Source of the DNA: Membranipora membranacea
Lineage: Eukaryota > Bryozoa > Gymnolaemata > Cheilostomatida > Membraniporidae
DNA length: 64,000 bases
NCBI GenBank assembly: GCA_914767715.1
Contig: OU612070.1
Location: 20,386,025 to 20,450,024, forward strand
Direction: 5' to 3'
Below, piece after piece: positions 47,874 through 60,402 of the stretch. The notes under the pieces are model-generated. The model searched no databases. It saw nothing but the letters and a program-made list of their open reading frames with translations, and had not been told where the DNA came from. Within the stretch, counting starts at the first letter, position 1. Each line of letters opens with the position of its first letter. Made by a program: the position numbers and the translations under genes.

Positions 47874-49417
47874 CTAACCCAGTAACTATTTATTCCGGTT
47901 GTAAGTTCAGTTCAGTTAAGTTCAAGACACCACCAGATTAATACCGTCTGTGGTTTATAAACCCAGCTACATAGCTTCGACACAAAGCAATTCATAGTTC
48001 TACAGGTGTAGTTTACGGTTAAGCCAAAGATATATGCTGAAACATGATTTAAATAGCCTAGTAAGTTTGAGGGGGTCTAATGACATGTCCAACACGCACA
48101 CAGTTGACTGATATGGTTCACTGGTTGCTTTATTGTACTTGCCCAAGTACTAACAACTTCTCAAATGCTTACAGACTGAATAAACGGTGATGTAACCAAA
48201 AGCATATTACATAATATGTCTTTTAGTTGGGAAATTTCATTTTGTATCATACAAAAAGCTGTATATCTGCATCAGACCAGGGATGTGATATTCATGTTAA
48301 AATCATTCAATAGTTCTCGCAGCAAATTGACATTTGGTACACTGAACACTGCTCGGTCACTTACAACAGTACCATCTACATCTCTCCCAAACTCCCTGCA
48401 TTAATCCTGTTGGCTAGGTTTGGCACTGCCAAGACATGGAAGTTGTACTCCCACAATCATAGATAAGATAGCGCGTAGTAATTGTTAAAATAATATCAAT
48501 TAACGTTGAAGTTGTCCTGACATACTGAAAGTCGCAGTGCATAACTTGTGAACTGGTCTGGTCTATCATTATGTTGATATCAGATACTGGTAAAATGTAA
48601 CATTAATACGCAGGTAACACTGTTTATTGTAATTTTTTAACAACATTCATAAGTATCATTGGTGAATTCTGACAAAGACAAAGCCAAAGTCAACTTTATC
48701 ACTTGGGTAAACATCACATAGAGTAAAAATGCTGAAAACAAAATGAGCTGACCGATTGCATCTGGATAAATAGCACAATACCAAATAAACACGAAAATAA
48801 CTTAAGGAAAAATACTTCGCAAACTACACTGTCATTAAATTAACTGCAACGCATCAGCGCTCTAAAATCCAGCAGACATTGCTGATCCAAATTATAAAGA
48901 CATTCATTCCATTTACAAGGTGACAACATCGACATTCATATAGCGTGTAAACTTGGTGTAAAAAAGTAGAGCCTGGTTAGTAATAAAATGGTAAAATAGA
49001 TTTAGCATTATTAATTTTCAAAAAGCTTTCCATAAACTACATTTAGTATGCATGTTTAGTATGTCTGAGATTTTTTATAGATTGTTCCAAATTTTTGGCA
49101 ATAAAAGAGAGAACGGAGCAAATTGATTGGCTAATGCAAAACTGATTATAAAGCAATTTGTGGTTGTCTTCTTGTCTGCCAAGGGTGCACAACTTTCTAG
49201 ATTGTAATTGAGCGGTAGCCTACTAATGGGTAATTCAAATGCTTTTTCAGAGTCACATCACATAGGACCCTTACAAAAGCCATAACAGCCAAGAAATTTT
49301 ATAATTGGGCAAGGCAAAGAAGTAATTAATTGAGTTGGGGTCCATCTAGCTCATGGCTGAGGGTCTACATCGGTATCACCACTATATGCTTAGTACTGTA
49401 GTATGTGAGATCCACTA
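47874..49417. other. Intergenic between XDH 5' end and reticulon 3' end
   Basis: Should hold the XDH promoter, but no TATA box or other element could be assigned. A minus-strand stretch at 48290-48465 reads as protein-like in two frames (REFGRDVDGTVVSDRAVFSV in one; VLAVPNLANRIN in the next). It could be a decayed retrocopy of unknown origin, but I do not recognise it. Confidence 0.4.
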
Positions 49418-49423
49418 TTTATT
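49418..49423 (-). terminator. Polyadenylation signal of the reticulon gene
   Basis: AATAAA on the minus strand, 42 nt past the reticulon stop codon. Confidence 0.6.
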
Positions 49424-49464
49424 CAAGCAGGCAGTTTTCTCCTCATGTGAGTTTGTCAAGCTTA

Positions 49465-52400
49465 TTACTGGGTCTTCTGCTTCTTGAGAAACGGAACTTT
49501 ATCCTGCAACCTAGCAGAGAAAATGAAAATAAAGTGGTTTAAATATCCTGATATATATTTTCCATTCATATCAGTGTGTGCATATCAACTTCACGAATGG
49601 TACACTACACTACAAGTTAAGGGTTCAAATATGGCTCAGGGTCGCTGGCAGTTGCGTTATCAACCAGATTTCCTGGGTGGAGATGTGGTAGAAACATGCC
49701 AAAATAGGTGATGTTGGCAACATTTGAGCCCTTAAACGGGGTTTCCCATTAAAGACTTCCTTTTAAACATTTATTGACAGACAAACATCATCACTAAAAT
49801 GATGTTCTTCCGAATGTGGCAAAGCAAGCAAAACAAAGCAAGCAAAGATGGTATAAGTTGCCTGTCATAGTCATTCAGTTTCCTTGAATATCAATACACG
49901 TCCTAGCGACTCAAAATTAGATGTGCCTGCTATTGAAAGTATCAGACAACTTCTCAGTTACTTGGGCAAACTATTACTTACTGCTTATAGTAGTCATCGA
50001 ATCTAGACTGTACGATATCAACATAGTGATCTATCTGTGCTTTGTTCACTTCATAAACCTTCGGCAAAGTGAAAGCTCCAACTGTCACTGTGATAACGAA
50101 GAAAGAGATGGGTTACAACATGTATGAGTAAGGCCAAGGATTGTATAATGATACTGGTAGTCATACTCAATAAGAACTAGATTGACAGAAATAAATATAA
50201 GGTTAACTTATTTATCAACAACCTTGATTTGTACAAATCTTACATGCACCAAGTCAACACTGGCAGAGCCCAGCAAGCTGTAGCTCACAAATTCATAAGA
50301 TTCTAATAGATATCTACATCGAGAATTCATCCAGCACATGCTTTTGGACTTATCCCCTCATTCATATTAATCAGACAACTCCAATATACAATAAAACAGT
50401 TTATTTAATTTGGGCCTTATTATTTTGTTGAGTGCTAAATTAGGTTGCAGCCGTCTTTAAGAACTGTTTTAATATCTTACCTAGTATAATGACAGTGAGT
50501 CCGTTGAACCAAGCTCCAATATAAGTGGCAGCATAGAGCACGAGGCCAAACTAGAAATAATAAGAGCATCCAGTCAAACACTAAACTATAACCCACAGCA
50601 GCGCATAAACTGCAGACCAAGGGCACAGCAAGATGTTTTTTACTGATGTCGGTTCTAGCTTTAAAGACATGGCAAATCATTAATTATGAATTCTCACCCT
50701 AAAAGACTTGAGCAGCATGCAAAGAATCTACAACTGTTGGTGAACAGGAGGGCCGCCTCCAATTTCCTAGAATTGGGGTAAGAAATAAATTTTTGTATAT
50801 CCGGCAACGCAAACCAATTTAAGTAACTTACTTCAATCTACCATAGGAGCAATAAACAGGAACATTGTATGTCAGAACGTGCATAACAGACCAAATATTT
50901 ACACCTAAGGTGTAGACATTGCCATAAAGCTCACCTTATGTCGATTAGGTTACGAGCAATTAAATTAACTGTGAGGCAGCGCATGGAAACGCTCACAGCA
51001 ATAAAATTAGCAGAGTAATCAATGTACTGCATGCATGTAAATTATGATTATCAACCATCAATGTATGATAATTAGCTCCATGATGTTATCTAATATATAA
51101 GTTCTTATCGTTCAGTAGGCCTATGTACTATATCTGACTGGCCTCTATATGACCCAACTAAAGGAGGACTTCATTACTTGATCATATACAATATAAGATT
51201 TCTAGGTTTTGCTTAGTTTGTTTAGATTATTAAACCATTATACCGATATGTGTAGGCCCACTGCGCTGAACAGCCATAAAAAACAGCTGAATGCTGAAAT
51301 TGCAAGGTGCCAGCATCTAGTAGTCAAATATTTACAAGCCATTTGAAGCATACCTATTTATAACACCCAACCAGCATTCCCCAAGTGTCTGAGGGGTTTA
51401 TCATTTTTTGTTTTGGGAGTACTCTCAAAACAATGTAGCGGCGTGACAAACGCCATCTCATCAGATAGATCCCTTGGAGAACATCCTTACTACATATAAC
51501 ATGTATAACAACCCCTAAATCAGAGAGTATCTATAACAAACCCCTTCAACAGAAAGTATACCCAGAAAGTATAGCCTTGTTACCCGGCTACTTTTTATGT
51601 TTTGTGAGTACTCTCAAAACAAAAAATGAAGCGGCGTGACAAGGCTGATACTAGTCTGAGCCCCCCCAGAATTGTGTCCACCGCCTGATGGCTCCCCGGC
51701 TAATACCAGATAGTGTATACAATAATTCCCAACATCAGATAGAGTATATAACGCACCTTGAGTGAGGATATGATATCCTGTACTAGTAGTAGATCTCTTA
51801 CAGAGCTAACAAACTGATTAAACACGGGTATAGCAGATTGTACAAACTCCTCAGCAGCCTGCTCCGACACTGTCACATCGGCATCCAGTATGGGTCTGCA
51901 AAATATATAATAAATATAATACATATGAAGGAGATTATAAGCCTGAATTGAGACACAGTTTTCCTTGATAAAATCTGCAACTGCACAAATATTTTGCGCA
52001 TTGTTACCACCTTCTTATCATACCCTTCTGTGGAATACGCAGCAAAGTAACTAAGGCTAGTAATTAGACGCATTTATGAACAACCAAGTTGGGTTTTCCT
52101 GTCGAATTCAATTTGAAACTCCCAATGGAAGCGCAATTAAATAAGGATTGATTTAACTTTCAAGTTACCTTGATTACAACTTTTCAACATGCAAATTAAA
52201 ATATCAAGCCGGCTACTTTTATTATTTCATTATCAAGCTGGTTAATTCTTTGACTGCACAACTTACTGGAAAGGATGTGCGTTATCTCCAGTGTGTACTT
52301 TGGCCATGACATGTCTGAACACTCGGACGATGAGAGCGCCGAGTAGAATAAACAGCAGTAGATATGAGGTGACACTGAACACTGAGCAGCATGTCATCGA

Positions 52401-55400
52401 CAGCAGTATAACTATCAGGAATCCCAGTACTGGTCCAGTAAACTTAGGGTCTCTCCATAGAAGCAGCTCCCACACTAAGAGAAACCAGAAATAAACATCA
52501 TCATTTGAAAGTTATGATTATGGTAAGAGGCAGTTGTGTACCAACTGAATATATGACTATGAGTCATTGGTGATACTTGAGTCAATAAACCAAGTGTTCA
52601 ATATAAACAGGATTGAATCAATGAACTAAAAAATAAACATCATCATAGACAACTGCGTTGCATTCATGAATAATTCTCAAAAACATTTTTATCAGTGCTA
52701 AAGTGCACTGTGGGTGTGACCAGGGCAAACAAGCACAATAACTGTTTGATAATGGATTGAGATACTGTATCCCTGTGTTTCTGGGATAGTTTAGTGTTGT
52801 TGCTACCATATGAGGTATATCTTGTAGCTAAACCACATAGTGATTGACGAGCAACTTGTTAAATAAAAGTTTCGGTTTGTTGGTGCGCAAATCACACCTT
52901 TGTTCAAAGTCTAGCCATGCTCTCCAAACAAATCATGTGTGATTGTTTGTATAATTTAAAGAGATTAGAAACCTGATTGAAACTTGTGTGTTACAAAGCA
53001 ATGTTCTATATCTGTTGATCGGAGTTGCTGGATACCCAGAAACGCTAGAAACCAACAAAAAGGTCAAATGCTAGGGGGTCTTATCACAGCTCGACCGATT
53101 ATCATCTTATCCGCTGCGTTGTTTCAACAACCCAGAGCTGTATAGAGATCATAGTCGAGGTGTGTCGGCTAACACTTTCATCAACCAAGAATATAACGCA
53201 GCCACTATTGAGGGTCAAATATGTAGGCAGCTTTGCTTTAGATTGCTGGTAAACCACATCAAGATCACATAAAGTTATTACTACAGACACCATGGATTTC
53301 GATGAAACTTTTGTTTGTTTTGACCTAGGAACTTCCAATCATCAATGTAGGCTAGATTAGAATTTTTTCTCAATGCAATATCAAAGCTGGTCAGTATTGA
53401 TCATAATTATGCAGAAGTAGCAGTGGACTAATGGAAAATGCCGAGTGAGTGAACTGCTGCACCAACCATATGTTTCCATGGGTCTGATTCAAAGCAGTTG
53501 CCGATTGTTTACATGTCTAGAGTAATTGGTTCAACCAAAATTGCTGTAATTTGGGTATTGACCAACTAACATAAAGAATTGGAGATGCACTGACTTTCAG
53601 TTGGTCACTGACCAGACAAACATCAGTAAACTCGCAGGGCGATGATAGCAAGCAGATCATGTTATTGGGGTCAAGTAGTCATCCCGTCGATCAATTTCAC
53701 AAACAGATGCTTTAAGAATTGCGCATTATTTCTCCCATTGATTTTCACAAGCTTTCACTTTGACCATTATTTACAAACGCAGCAAATCAGCAACACTCTT
53801 GGCAGGCTTCCAAATCAATGAACATCGCATCCCAATCTAACTTATCCGTGGTCCTTAATTAATGGCAGTATTGGGCTCTTTTATCGGAGATCAATTTAAT
53901 TTTCATCACAAAGATCAACAAGCCAAGCGGCAATTGGACAACCCGATCACCATTGGCTGTCAATTTGCGGACCTGAATAAGTTGATGAATACGTCCACAT
54001 ATCCAAATGATGTCTGATGCTGTTTTTATGACCTCTCGTATTCAAATAGTGTCATGACATATGCTGTTATACATAATACATGTATATACATAAAACGCTT
54101 TTCCTGCGCTAGTTTCCTAAATATGACTCAGTTGAACACTCTTGAGTCATAATTGTGAATCAAGCTATCGATTATGTCCACCATCAATGTTCCAATTATA
54201 GAGAGTTAGGGTCTCATTGTGGACATCCCAGTTTGGATATAAGAACCTTGGGCTAAGCGCACTTACTGATATAAAAAGGATCACTTAGCAAACCAAGCCG
54301 ATTCATTACCCTAGAGAGAGTCTGCAAGCTAATATTCATACATAGTAATGATTTCACTGCTACTTTGTAACAAAAATCGATAGCGACAGATTAAAGAATT
54401 AAATCACACTTTAGTATCATAGGCATCATCTTACATAAACACAATAACCTGTTTGAAATCTAGGCTAGAGCGCCAGTGAAATTTTACATTATTCAGACCT
54501 CGTAACAATTTGCTGCGGCTTCATTATTCATGAGGTATCAATTTGCACTTAGTTCCCTGCACGCTGGAGAGACAGGAATGCTTACTGGAGAGAATGCTCA
54601 CTGGAGAGAGTATGACTAGTTTCAACTAGTCTACACGCCTCTCACCCAAAATGAGATCCAATTAAACCGCTGTATAATCAAACTGGGACATACAACATTT
54701 GTCACTGTGGCAGTATATCAGTATGGCAAGGTCCGTTCTATATCAGAGATTTGGCCAATTCTATGAAGGTAGAAATGATTAGCAAGCAACACATACCTCT
54801 TGGGTCAAGGTCTTTAAGCCAAGCACATCCTGAAAAAAGCAGAAAGAGAAAAATATACTGTCATGCCAGGAAAATGCAGAATTAATATATAAAACTTGTG
54901 GCAGAAGGTTAACTTGTGGCAAGAGTTACTGTGATCAGGAAAGGGTGTGATCAACCTCAAATTTTGGGATTCCAGGGTTGCTGGATTGGTCTTGTGGTCG
55001 GTTATGTTATATGATGCCAATGACTAGTATCTTTGATGATGCTACTAGTTTTGTACCTTGTAATTGTCTTATATGACAGGCTAAATCCATTAGACAAGCA
55101 GAAAATAATGGCCAACACATTAAATCAACAGGCTACAAGACCAGTGCAAATAGATTCATGCAGGGTTAGGTGAAACTCAATACCCAAAAGTCAGCGCTAG
55201 GTTTTCCCCATTCATTCCTTAAGTTCTAGAAGATCTAGGTACAATGATTGTCAAATTTGGAGTGTCTCACATTCCAGACTTCCGCCTCCAAGTAGTCAAT
55301 GATTATCTCATTGCATCACCTATTTATCAGTGGGTATATCAGGATCAGATGACTCATGGTTCAAAGTACAATGAAAATTCAATTAACCGGCATACCACTC

Positions 55401-56958
55401 CCTTTGAACGTGCCTTTGTTAGACCTATATGCGTATGATCCAGGATGAATATAGAAAGTTTATGAAATGAAACTGGTTTGAAGTCGGCAGTGTTTGAGAA
55501 TCACTACTCGGTTTAGAGCAGCTAATAGCATCCAAGTGGTAAATTTTGAATCCCTTATGAGAAATAAATGTTGAAATAAAGGTAGAAAGCAAGCTACCAC
55601 AAACATGGTATGAGAAGGGTGTATGGGTATAGAACACTTGAAAAGAGGCGAGGCCGGAACTAACGCCAAATATAGCCACGATCAGACGCAGCGAGGATGA
55701 TATTGTTAACGCCAAAACAATTTTATGAGCTGTATTAGTGTATATCCCTATACTTATCAACATCAAATGTCAACGCCAAATGTTGATTACTTTTAAGCGA
55801 GAAATTGTTAACTGATGAAAGGACTTATTGAGAACAAGAAGGGATATTATTGGCATAAGAGAAAATCTAGTGGAAACCTAGATCCATTTTTTGCTTAGCT
55901 GTGCACCATCACCGCCCCAGAAATATCACATTTGCATCCACAATAACAACATGCGGGGCTTAGCGTAGCTACTCTACCAGGTTATCCTCACCAGAAGTCC
56001 TGCAGTGCGGGGCAGTGCGGCTCGGAGCTGGGATTGTGGTGGCTTTAGGCATTTTGACAGGTCCATCATCAGCGTTAGAATGAGTGGTGCTGTCAGCGAC
56101 GGCAGTAGCTGGGGGAGCAGCAGGCTTCAGTTCAAGTACAGGCTCTGTGGGAATGGCTGCTTCAGGCTCTTTTTCCTCAACAGGGGATGATTCTGGTTCT
56201 TCGACTGGAGAAAATTCAGGTTCTTTGACTGGAGAATATTCTGGTTCCTTAACTGGAGAATATTCTGGTTCCTTAACTGGAGCAACTTCAGGCTCCATGA
56301 CTGAGGAAACCTCTGGCTCCATTACTGGGATATGTTCTGGTTCCTTTACTGGGAGCTGCTCTGGCTCCTTGACTGAGGATGGTTGGGGACTAGGAGGTGG
56401 TGTCGCTTCACGCTCAGCAAATTGCTCACCAGAATTTAGCACCGACTGCTCCGGTGCCACAGGTGTAAGATCATCCATAAGATCATCCACAGGTGACTCC
56501 TGTACCTTATTAAGCTCTGATTCCATTGGTGAAGAAGGGCTGCTACCAAAGTCTAACAATAAATCTTGTTTCTGACCACCAAGTTCCTCTGCGAAAGCTT
56601 GATCCTGCTCACTCAACACACCGCCTGCTACTGCTGAAGCTACATTCAATTCATCATCATCATTGTCATTATCTATATCATCATCCACAGACTGCTTATC
56701 ATTAATGATATCATCAGTGACTAGATCATGCTCACCTTGCATGCCAATGTTCTTTATCTCTGCATCAGCTTGCTTATCTGAGGGATCATCAGTTGTTGTA
56801 AGAAGTAAGTCAACATCCTCCTCCTTCACAGCTGCTGCTGGTGTTGTGCTGTCTGCTTGTTGCTGCTCTGTCACCTCTGTTGGTGTTAGCAGATCTGACT
56901 TACTGACAGATTCAAAGCCATCATCACTTCCATCATTCATAGCAAAAGGATCCGCCAT
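49465..56958 (-). CDS. RTN: Reticulon, complete, 7 exons
   Basis: Exons join in phase to 522 residues: 56958-55992, 54829-54797, 52474-52267, 51895-51757, 50550-50481, 50087-49982, 49510-49465. The first exon, starting MADPFAMNDGSDDG, is a long acidic disordered region of 322 residues with eight or so PVKEPEYS-type repeats at about 194-262. Residues from about 334 form the reticulon homology domain: LLWRDPKFTG, a long hydrophobic hairpin (VLGFLIVILLSMTCCSVFSV onward), HPFQPILDADVTVSEQ, a 66-residue loop, SLKFGLVLYAATYIGAWFNG, a second hairpin, and KAQIDHY. The C-terminus KVPFLKKQKTQ fits both the vertebrate pattern and a KxKxx ER-retrieval signal. Reticulons wedge into the ER membrane and shape tubules. 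Human-like exon structure of the domain supports the model. Confidence 0.93.
51412..51641 (+). repeat. Repeated palindrome module in a reticulon intron
   Basis: GTTTTGGGAGTACTCTCAAAAC at 51412 and GTTTTGTGAGTACTCTCAAAAC at 51600 are near-perfect 22-bp palindromes. Each is followed after 2-10 bp by AGCGGCGTGACAA. The spacing is 188 bp. Confidence 0.8.
56172..56373 (-). repeat. Coding minisatellite (KEPE repeats) in reticulon exon 1
   Basis: 24-bp imperfect units such as GGTTCCTTAACTGGAGAATA encode the octapeptide family VKEPEYSP. Two central units are identical. Length is likely to vary between individuals. Confidence 0.85.
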
Positions 56959-58111
56959 TTTTATTTTGTAAGAGCAACAATTTTTAACAGTCAGGCAAAA
57001 TGCAGGATCATGAGTTGAATGAATGATGACAGTTTCTCAAACTTCAAAAATTCCAAAAACACATTGAAGTGAAACTAAACAGAAAAACATATCCGCATAT
57101 CAATTAATTAGAGACAAATAATGGTCGAAATCCAACATATGACTTATATGCCACTATAGCAGACTATCCTGAAAAAAATAAGCAATGGGGAATTATTTGA
57201 ATGTTCAATCAAGGAGAATTCTCCCTGGCTGGCTCAATGTATACGATGATAAAATCCTTGATTACTCATCAATGAAATGATTGATGGCCCTTTTTCTGCT
57301 TTCAATGATTCGTACTTTGCTTTACCCTTAGACTCATATGAACCCAGCTAGTGCTGGTTAGTCACTCTCAGTCTCACTGGTCCTGGAATTGGAGTGAACT
57401 GGATGGGAAGGATGAGTGTTTACTTACTTGCTTCATACTTCATGGATGATTGCCAACTTCATAGATGAAGGTCCTGGAAATATGGTTAAACCTTTTGTCG
57501 ATAGGAAGTTCAGGTTTAGGTGGTTTACCAATTGCGTTGCCACCTAGCCGGCCACTGGGGACCACCACCATGGGCGGGATTGGGGACTGCCGATGGGGAG
57601 GGCGTTCCAGTCCTTTGCTATAGCTATGAAGAAAAACATTATATATATATATATATATATTGTTATCCCTGAATAAAAAACGATAAGCCCACATGACATC
57701 TGGAAAAATAAATGGATGGACGGGTGAGGTTGGGATGGCGCAGCATGTAGGCCTATGGTTGGTTATCGATTGGGTATTTTCTGCTCTGCTGATCAAGTGG
57801 TCGGTGGTTGGTGGGCGGGACATGGTTCCCACCCAGATGATTAATTCTGATCTGTGGTGACTAAATAAATCAATGCAAGCTTCTAATTTAGGTCATCTCC
57901 TAAATATCCTGCTGGAAATGGGACAGAATTGGTTATGCAGTAGAGGGATTGTTCTGGAATTAAGATTCCAAGTAAAATATTATGATACTCAGCAACAGGC
58001 CATCAAATTGATTTCAGGTTATCATAGTTTGATGATGCCAATCCATCTAAGAATGGTGTTGAACTTTGAGATAGCCTATGTTAACTAATTTAATCTTTTT
58101 ACCCTAATCAG
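56959..58111. other. Region between the divergent reticulon and 58-kb genes
   Basis: Probably contains both promoters and a 5' non-coding exon of the plus-strand gene. An (AT)n tract is at about 57639-57661. A 130-codon minus-strand open frame (57832-57440) begins at GTG and looks like chance in GC-richer sequence. Confidence 0.4.
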
Positions 58112-58122
58112 GACTTGAGGAG

Positions 58123-59633
58123 ATGGTAGACAGTCCTTTACATGTGGTACCATGTACACCACAGCTACGTGTGTGGCATTCTACCCCACTGTCATGTATG
58201 GACCACAGATTGTTCTACAGTGCTGACACTCCATCTACTGAAGTATTTGTCACAGGGGACAGGCAGAGTTCTGTTAGGGGTGCTGTTCAATCCGGTAAGT
58301 CGGGATGTTCAATCAATATGCATTTTGAAACTTTACACATTTTTCTATTGAATCACAGTTATATGCAGTTCACCGTATCATAAACACAGCAGTATTGATC
58401 AGCAGCAATTTTGGAGACCTAGGGCCGCAAAATACTGAAAATTGTTGAATAACTTATTGTTTTTGTTATTCTATTACGACCCCAAAAACAGGAATGTTTA
58501 TCTTTTGCTGCTAGGTTAGCATGTTCTGTAGAGCAAACCAGAAGATGTGCATAGATATATATCTATTGACATTCTTGTTTCAAAAGATGCAGAAAGAAGG
58601 TGTTCGTGTGATAGTGAATATCTATTTAGTAATTATCCTCTCCTGAGTAAGCATCAGACAACTTTGAAGACTACTTGCATTTTTCCTGATTATACTTTGA
58701 CTGACCAATTTTCTCTTGCAGAAGCCAGACATAATAATTCACTATCACTACAAGTTACACCGATTCCTCACATTCAGAGAAGACAACGTGCACAGCATCA
58801 GCGTAATGTCTTTAATCGCCTGGCAAACACTCCTTGCAGTGCTATTCAATCCACATTCAACACTCCTGTTCAACGGCTCAAAAGAGATGCATCATACAAC
58901 TTCAACACTTCAGCATCAAGTGGTATGCTTATAACTTGTATGTGCAAAGGTCTGCATGATACACTCTTTGTCATCTGTGGATTTTTAAAGTTGTCTCAGT
59001 TGCATGATTTTATGTTACCTATGTGTACTTGTCAAGCTTTTGTAATGTATTTTAACCGCTTGTTTTAATTTTTATCAGTCTATCAAAATCAAGTTGTCCC
59101 ATCCTGCACTCCCGCTAAATCACACAGTGGTCATGGGGATTCTAGGACCAAAATCAAGAGCAAAAAGAAACATAATGTCACAAAATCAAACTCCAAACAT
59201 GTAAGTTTACTCATACTAAACCATTATCTAATGGTGATGGAGTTTTCACTGTAAAGCAAGATCTATATATAGGTATTAGCAAAAGCTAAACATGATCTAG
59301 CCGCAATGAAATGGTTGAAATATATCTATACATTCTTTCTATGGGAGAGTATTTTAATTTAGCTTCTCCATTAGTGTTTCCTTGTTGCTCAGTAAAAAAA
59401 ACGTTTATCTTTCTTAGATGCCCTCCTTGGATGAGAAGCAACACAATCTGGAAATTTGCCAATGTCATCATGTCTTTTTTCAGCTGTTGACCTGTGATGA
59501 ATTCGTACCAAGACCATATTTCACACCCGACGATGAAGACATATTCTTAGACAATCATACAACCAGCTTAGCTGCAGCTGACATAAGCTTGGAATCACGT
59601 AGGGATGACACTGCTGATATATTTGACTTCTGA
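58123..59633 (+). CDS. Unrecognised basic/disordered protein, 214 residues, 4 exons
   Basis: Exons 58112-58294 (ATG at 58123 in a good context, GAGGAGATGG), 58722-58922, 59079-59200 and 59484-59633 join in phase 1, 1, 0. All have standard splice sites. The first exon's acceptor implies a non-coding upstream exon, or further coding upstream, since the frame stays open to the acceptor. Visible features: several proline-directed TP/SP sites (VPCTP, HSTP, ADTPS, ANTPC, FNTP, SCTP), a basic patch (RRQRAQHQR), a lysine cluster (KIKSKKKH) and an acidic-aromatic tail (PRPYFTPDDEDIFL ... DIFDF). The composition suggests a nuclear, possibly CDK-phosphorylated protein; that is inference. No domain is recognised. 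Confidence 0.65.
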
Positions 59634-60402
59634 AGAAGATAAGTGACACCTACCTAATCAATAGACATTGAGGTAGAATGGTCTGAATATTTTCTGAATT
59701 TGGGTTTTGTTTATCAAGCCAAGTTTTGGCAAATTCATTTGTCCTTATTGAGTCGGTTTCCATACACTCAAAAGTATTACCATAAGAAGATAACGGCTAA
59801 GAATAGTGGCAGCCTTGCATGTCCCTATTCTGTGACGATATCATCACACAATGGTCTTCATTCAACAAAAGCTCACCTCATTCAAGTTTTAAATCATAGA
59901 TGAATTATTATTATTTCCACCATACGTCACTACTCTTGGTATTTTTTTTTATCAAAATTAATTTCAATTTCTTATTTAGTTAAGACTACCTGCACAACCA
60001 CATGTCTTTATTATGTAAAAAACATGTTCAAAAGCATTTTCCAAAGACAAAAAATAGAGATTCTAAGCCGACCCAAATGATTATGGTCGATATTGATATG
60101 GATGTTGAGTATATGATGCACAAAATATCAGCAATACATCTATGGCTTGAAAATATTAAAAACAACAAAAAGCTTAGCTTCAAAATAGGATCATGGTTAT
60201 TTTCAGATGATAGAGAAGCTCAATGAATTAAAAATAATTAAAAAAATTGCCAATTACTCTGACATTGATATTTACAGGGAGCAAAGTGAGTAGTCAGGGG
60301 CCTTGGAGGCATGGTAGCAAAATAGGAAGTGTCATGATTTAATGCCATAAAATAGATATTAAATGAAAATCTATGTAAATAATAGCGAATGCTCAAAGCC
60401 TA
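59634..60402. other. Intergenic between convergent genes, no gene seen
   Basis: 3' flanks of the 58-kb gene (+) and the T-box gene (-). AT-rich; an open frame at 60002-60226 has no support. Confidence 0.5.

Noticed and set aside
55425-55766. 113-codon minus-strand open frame in the first reticulon intron
   Set aside because: It has hydrophobic stretches but no splice link to the flanking exons and no motif; the reticulon exons join in phase without it.
56084-56971. Long plus-strand open frames opposite reticulon exon 1
   Set aside because: Serine/glycine-rich shadows of the repetitive reticulon coding strand.
57440-57832. 130-codon minus-strand open frame between reticulon and the 58-kb gene
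   Set aside because: Starts at GTG, crosses an AT microsatellite and shows no family motif. Another frame contains KDWNALP, reminiscent of LINE C-termini, but too short to claim.
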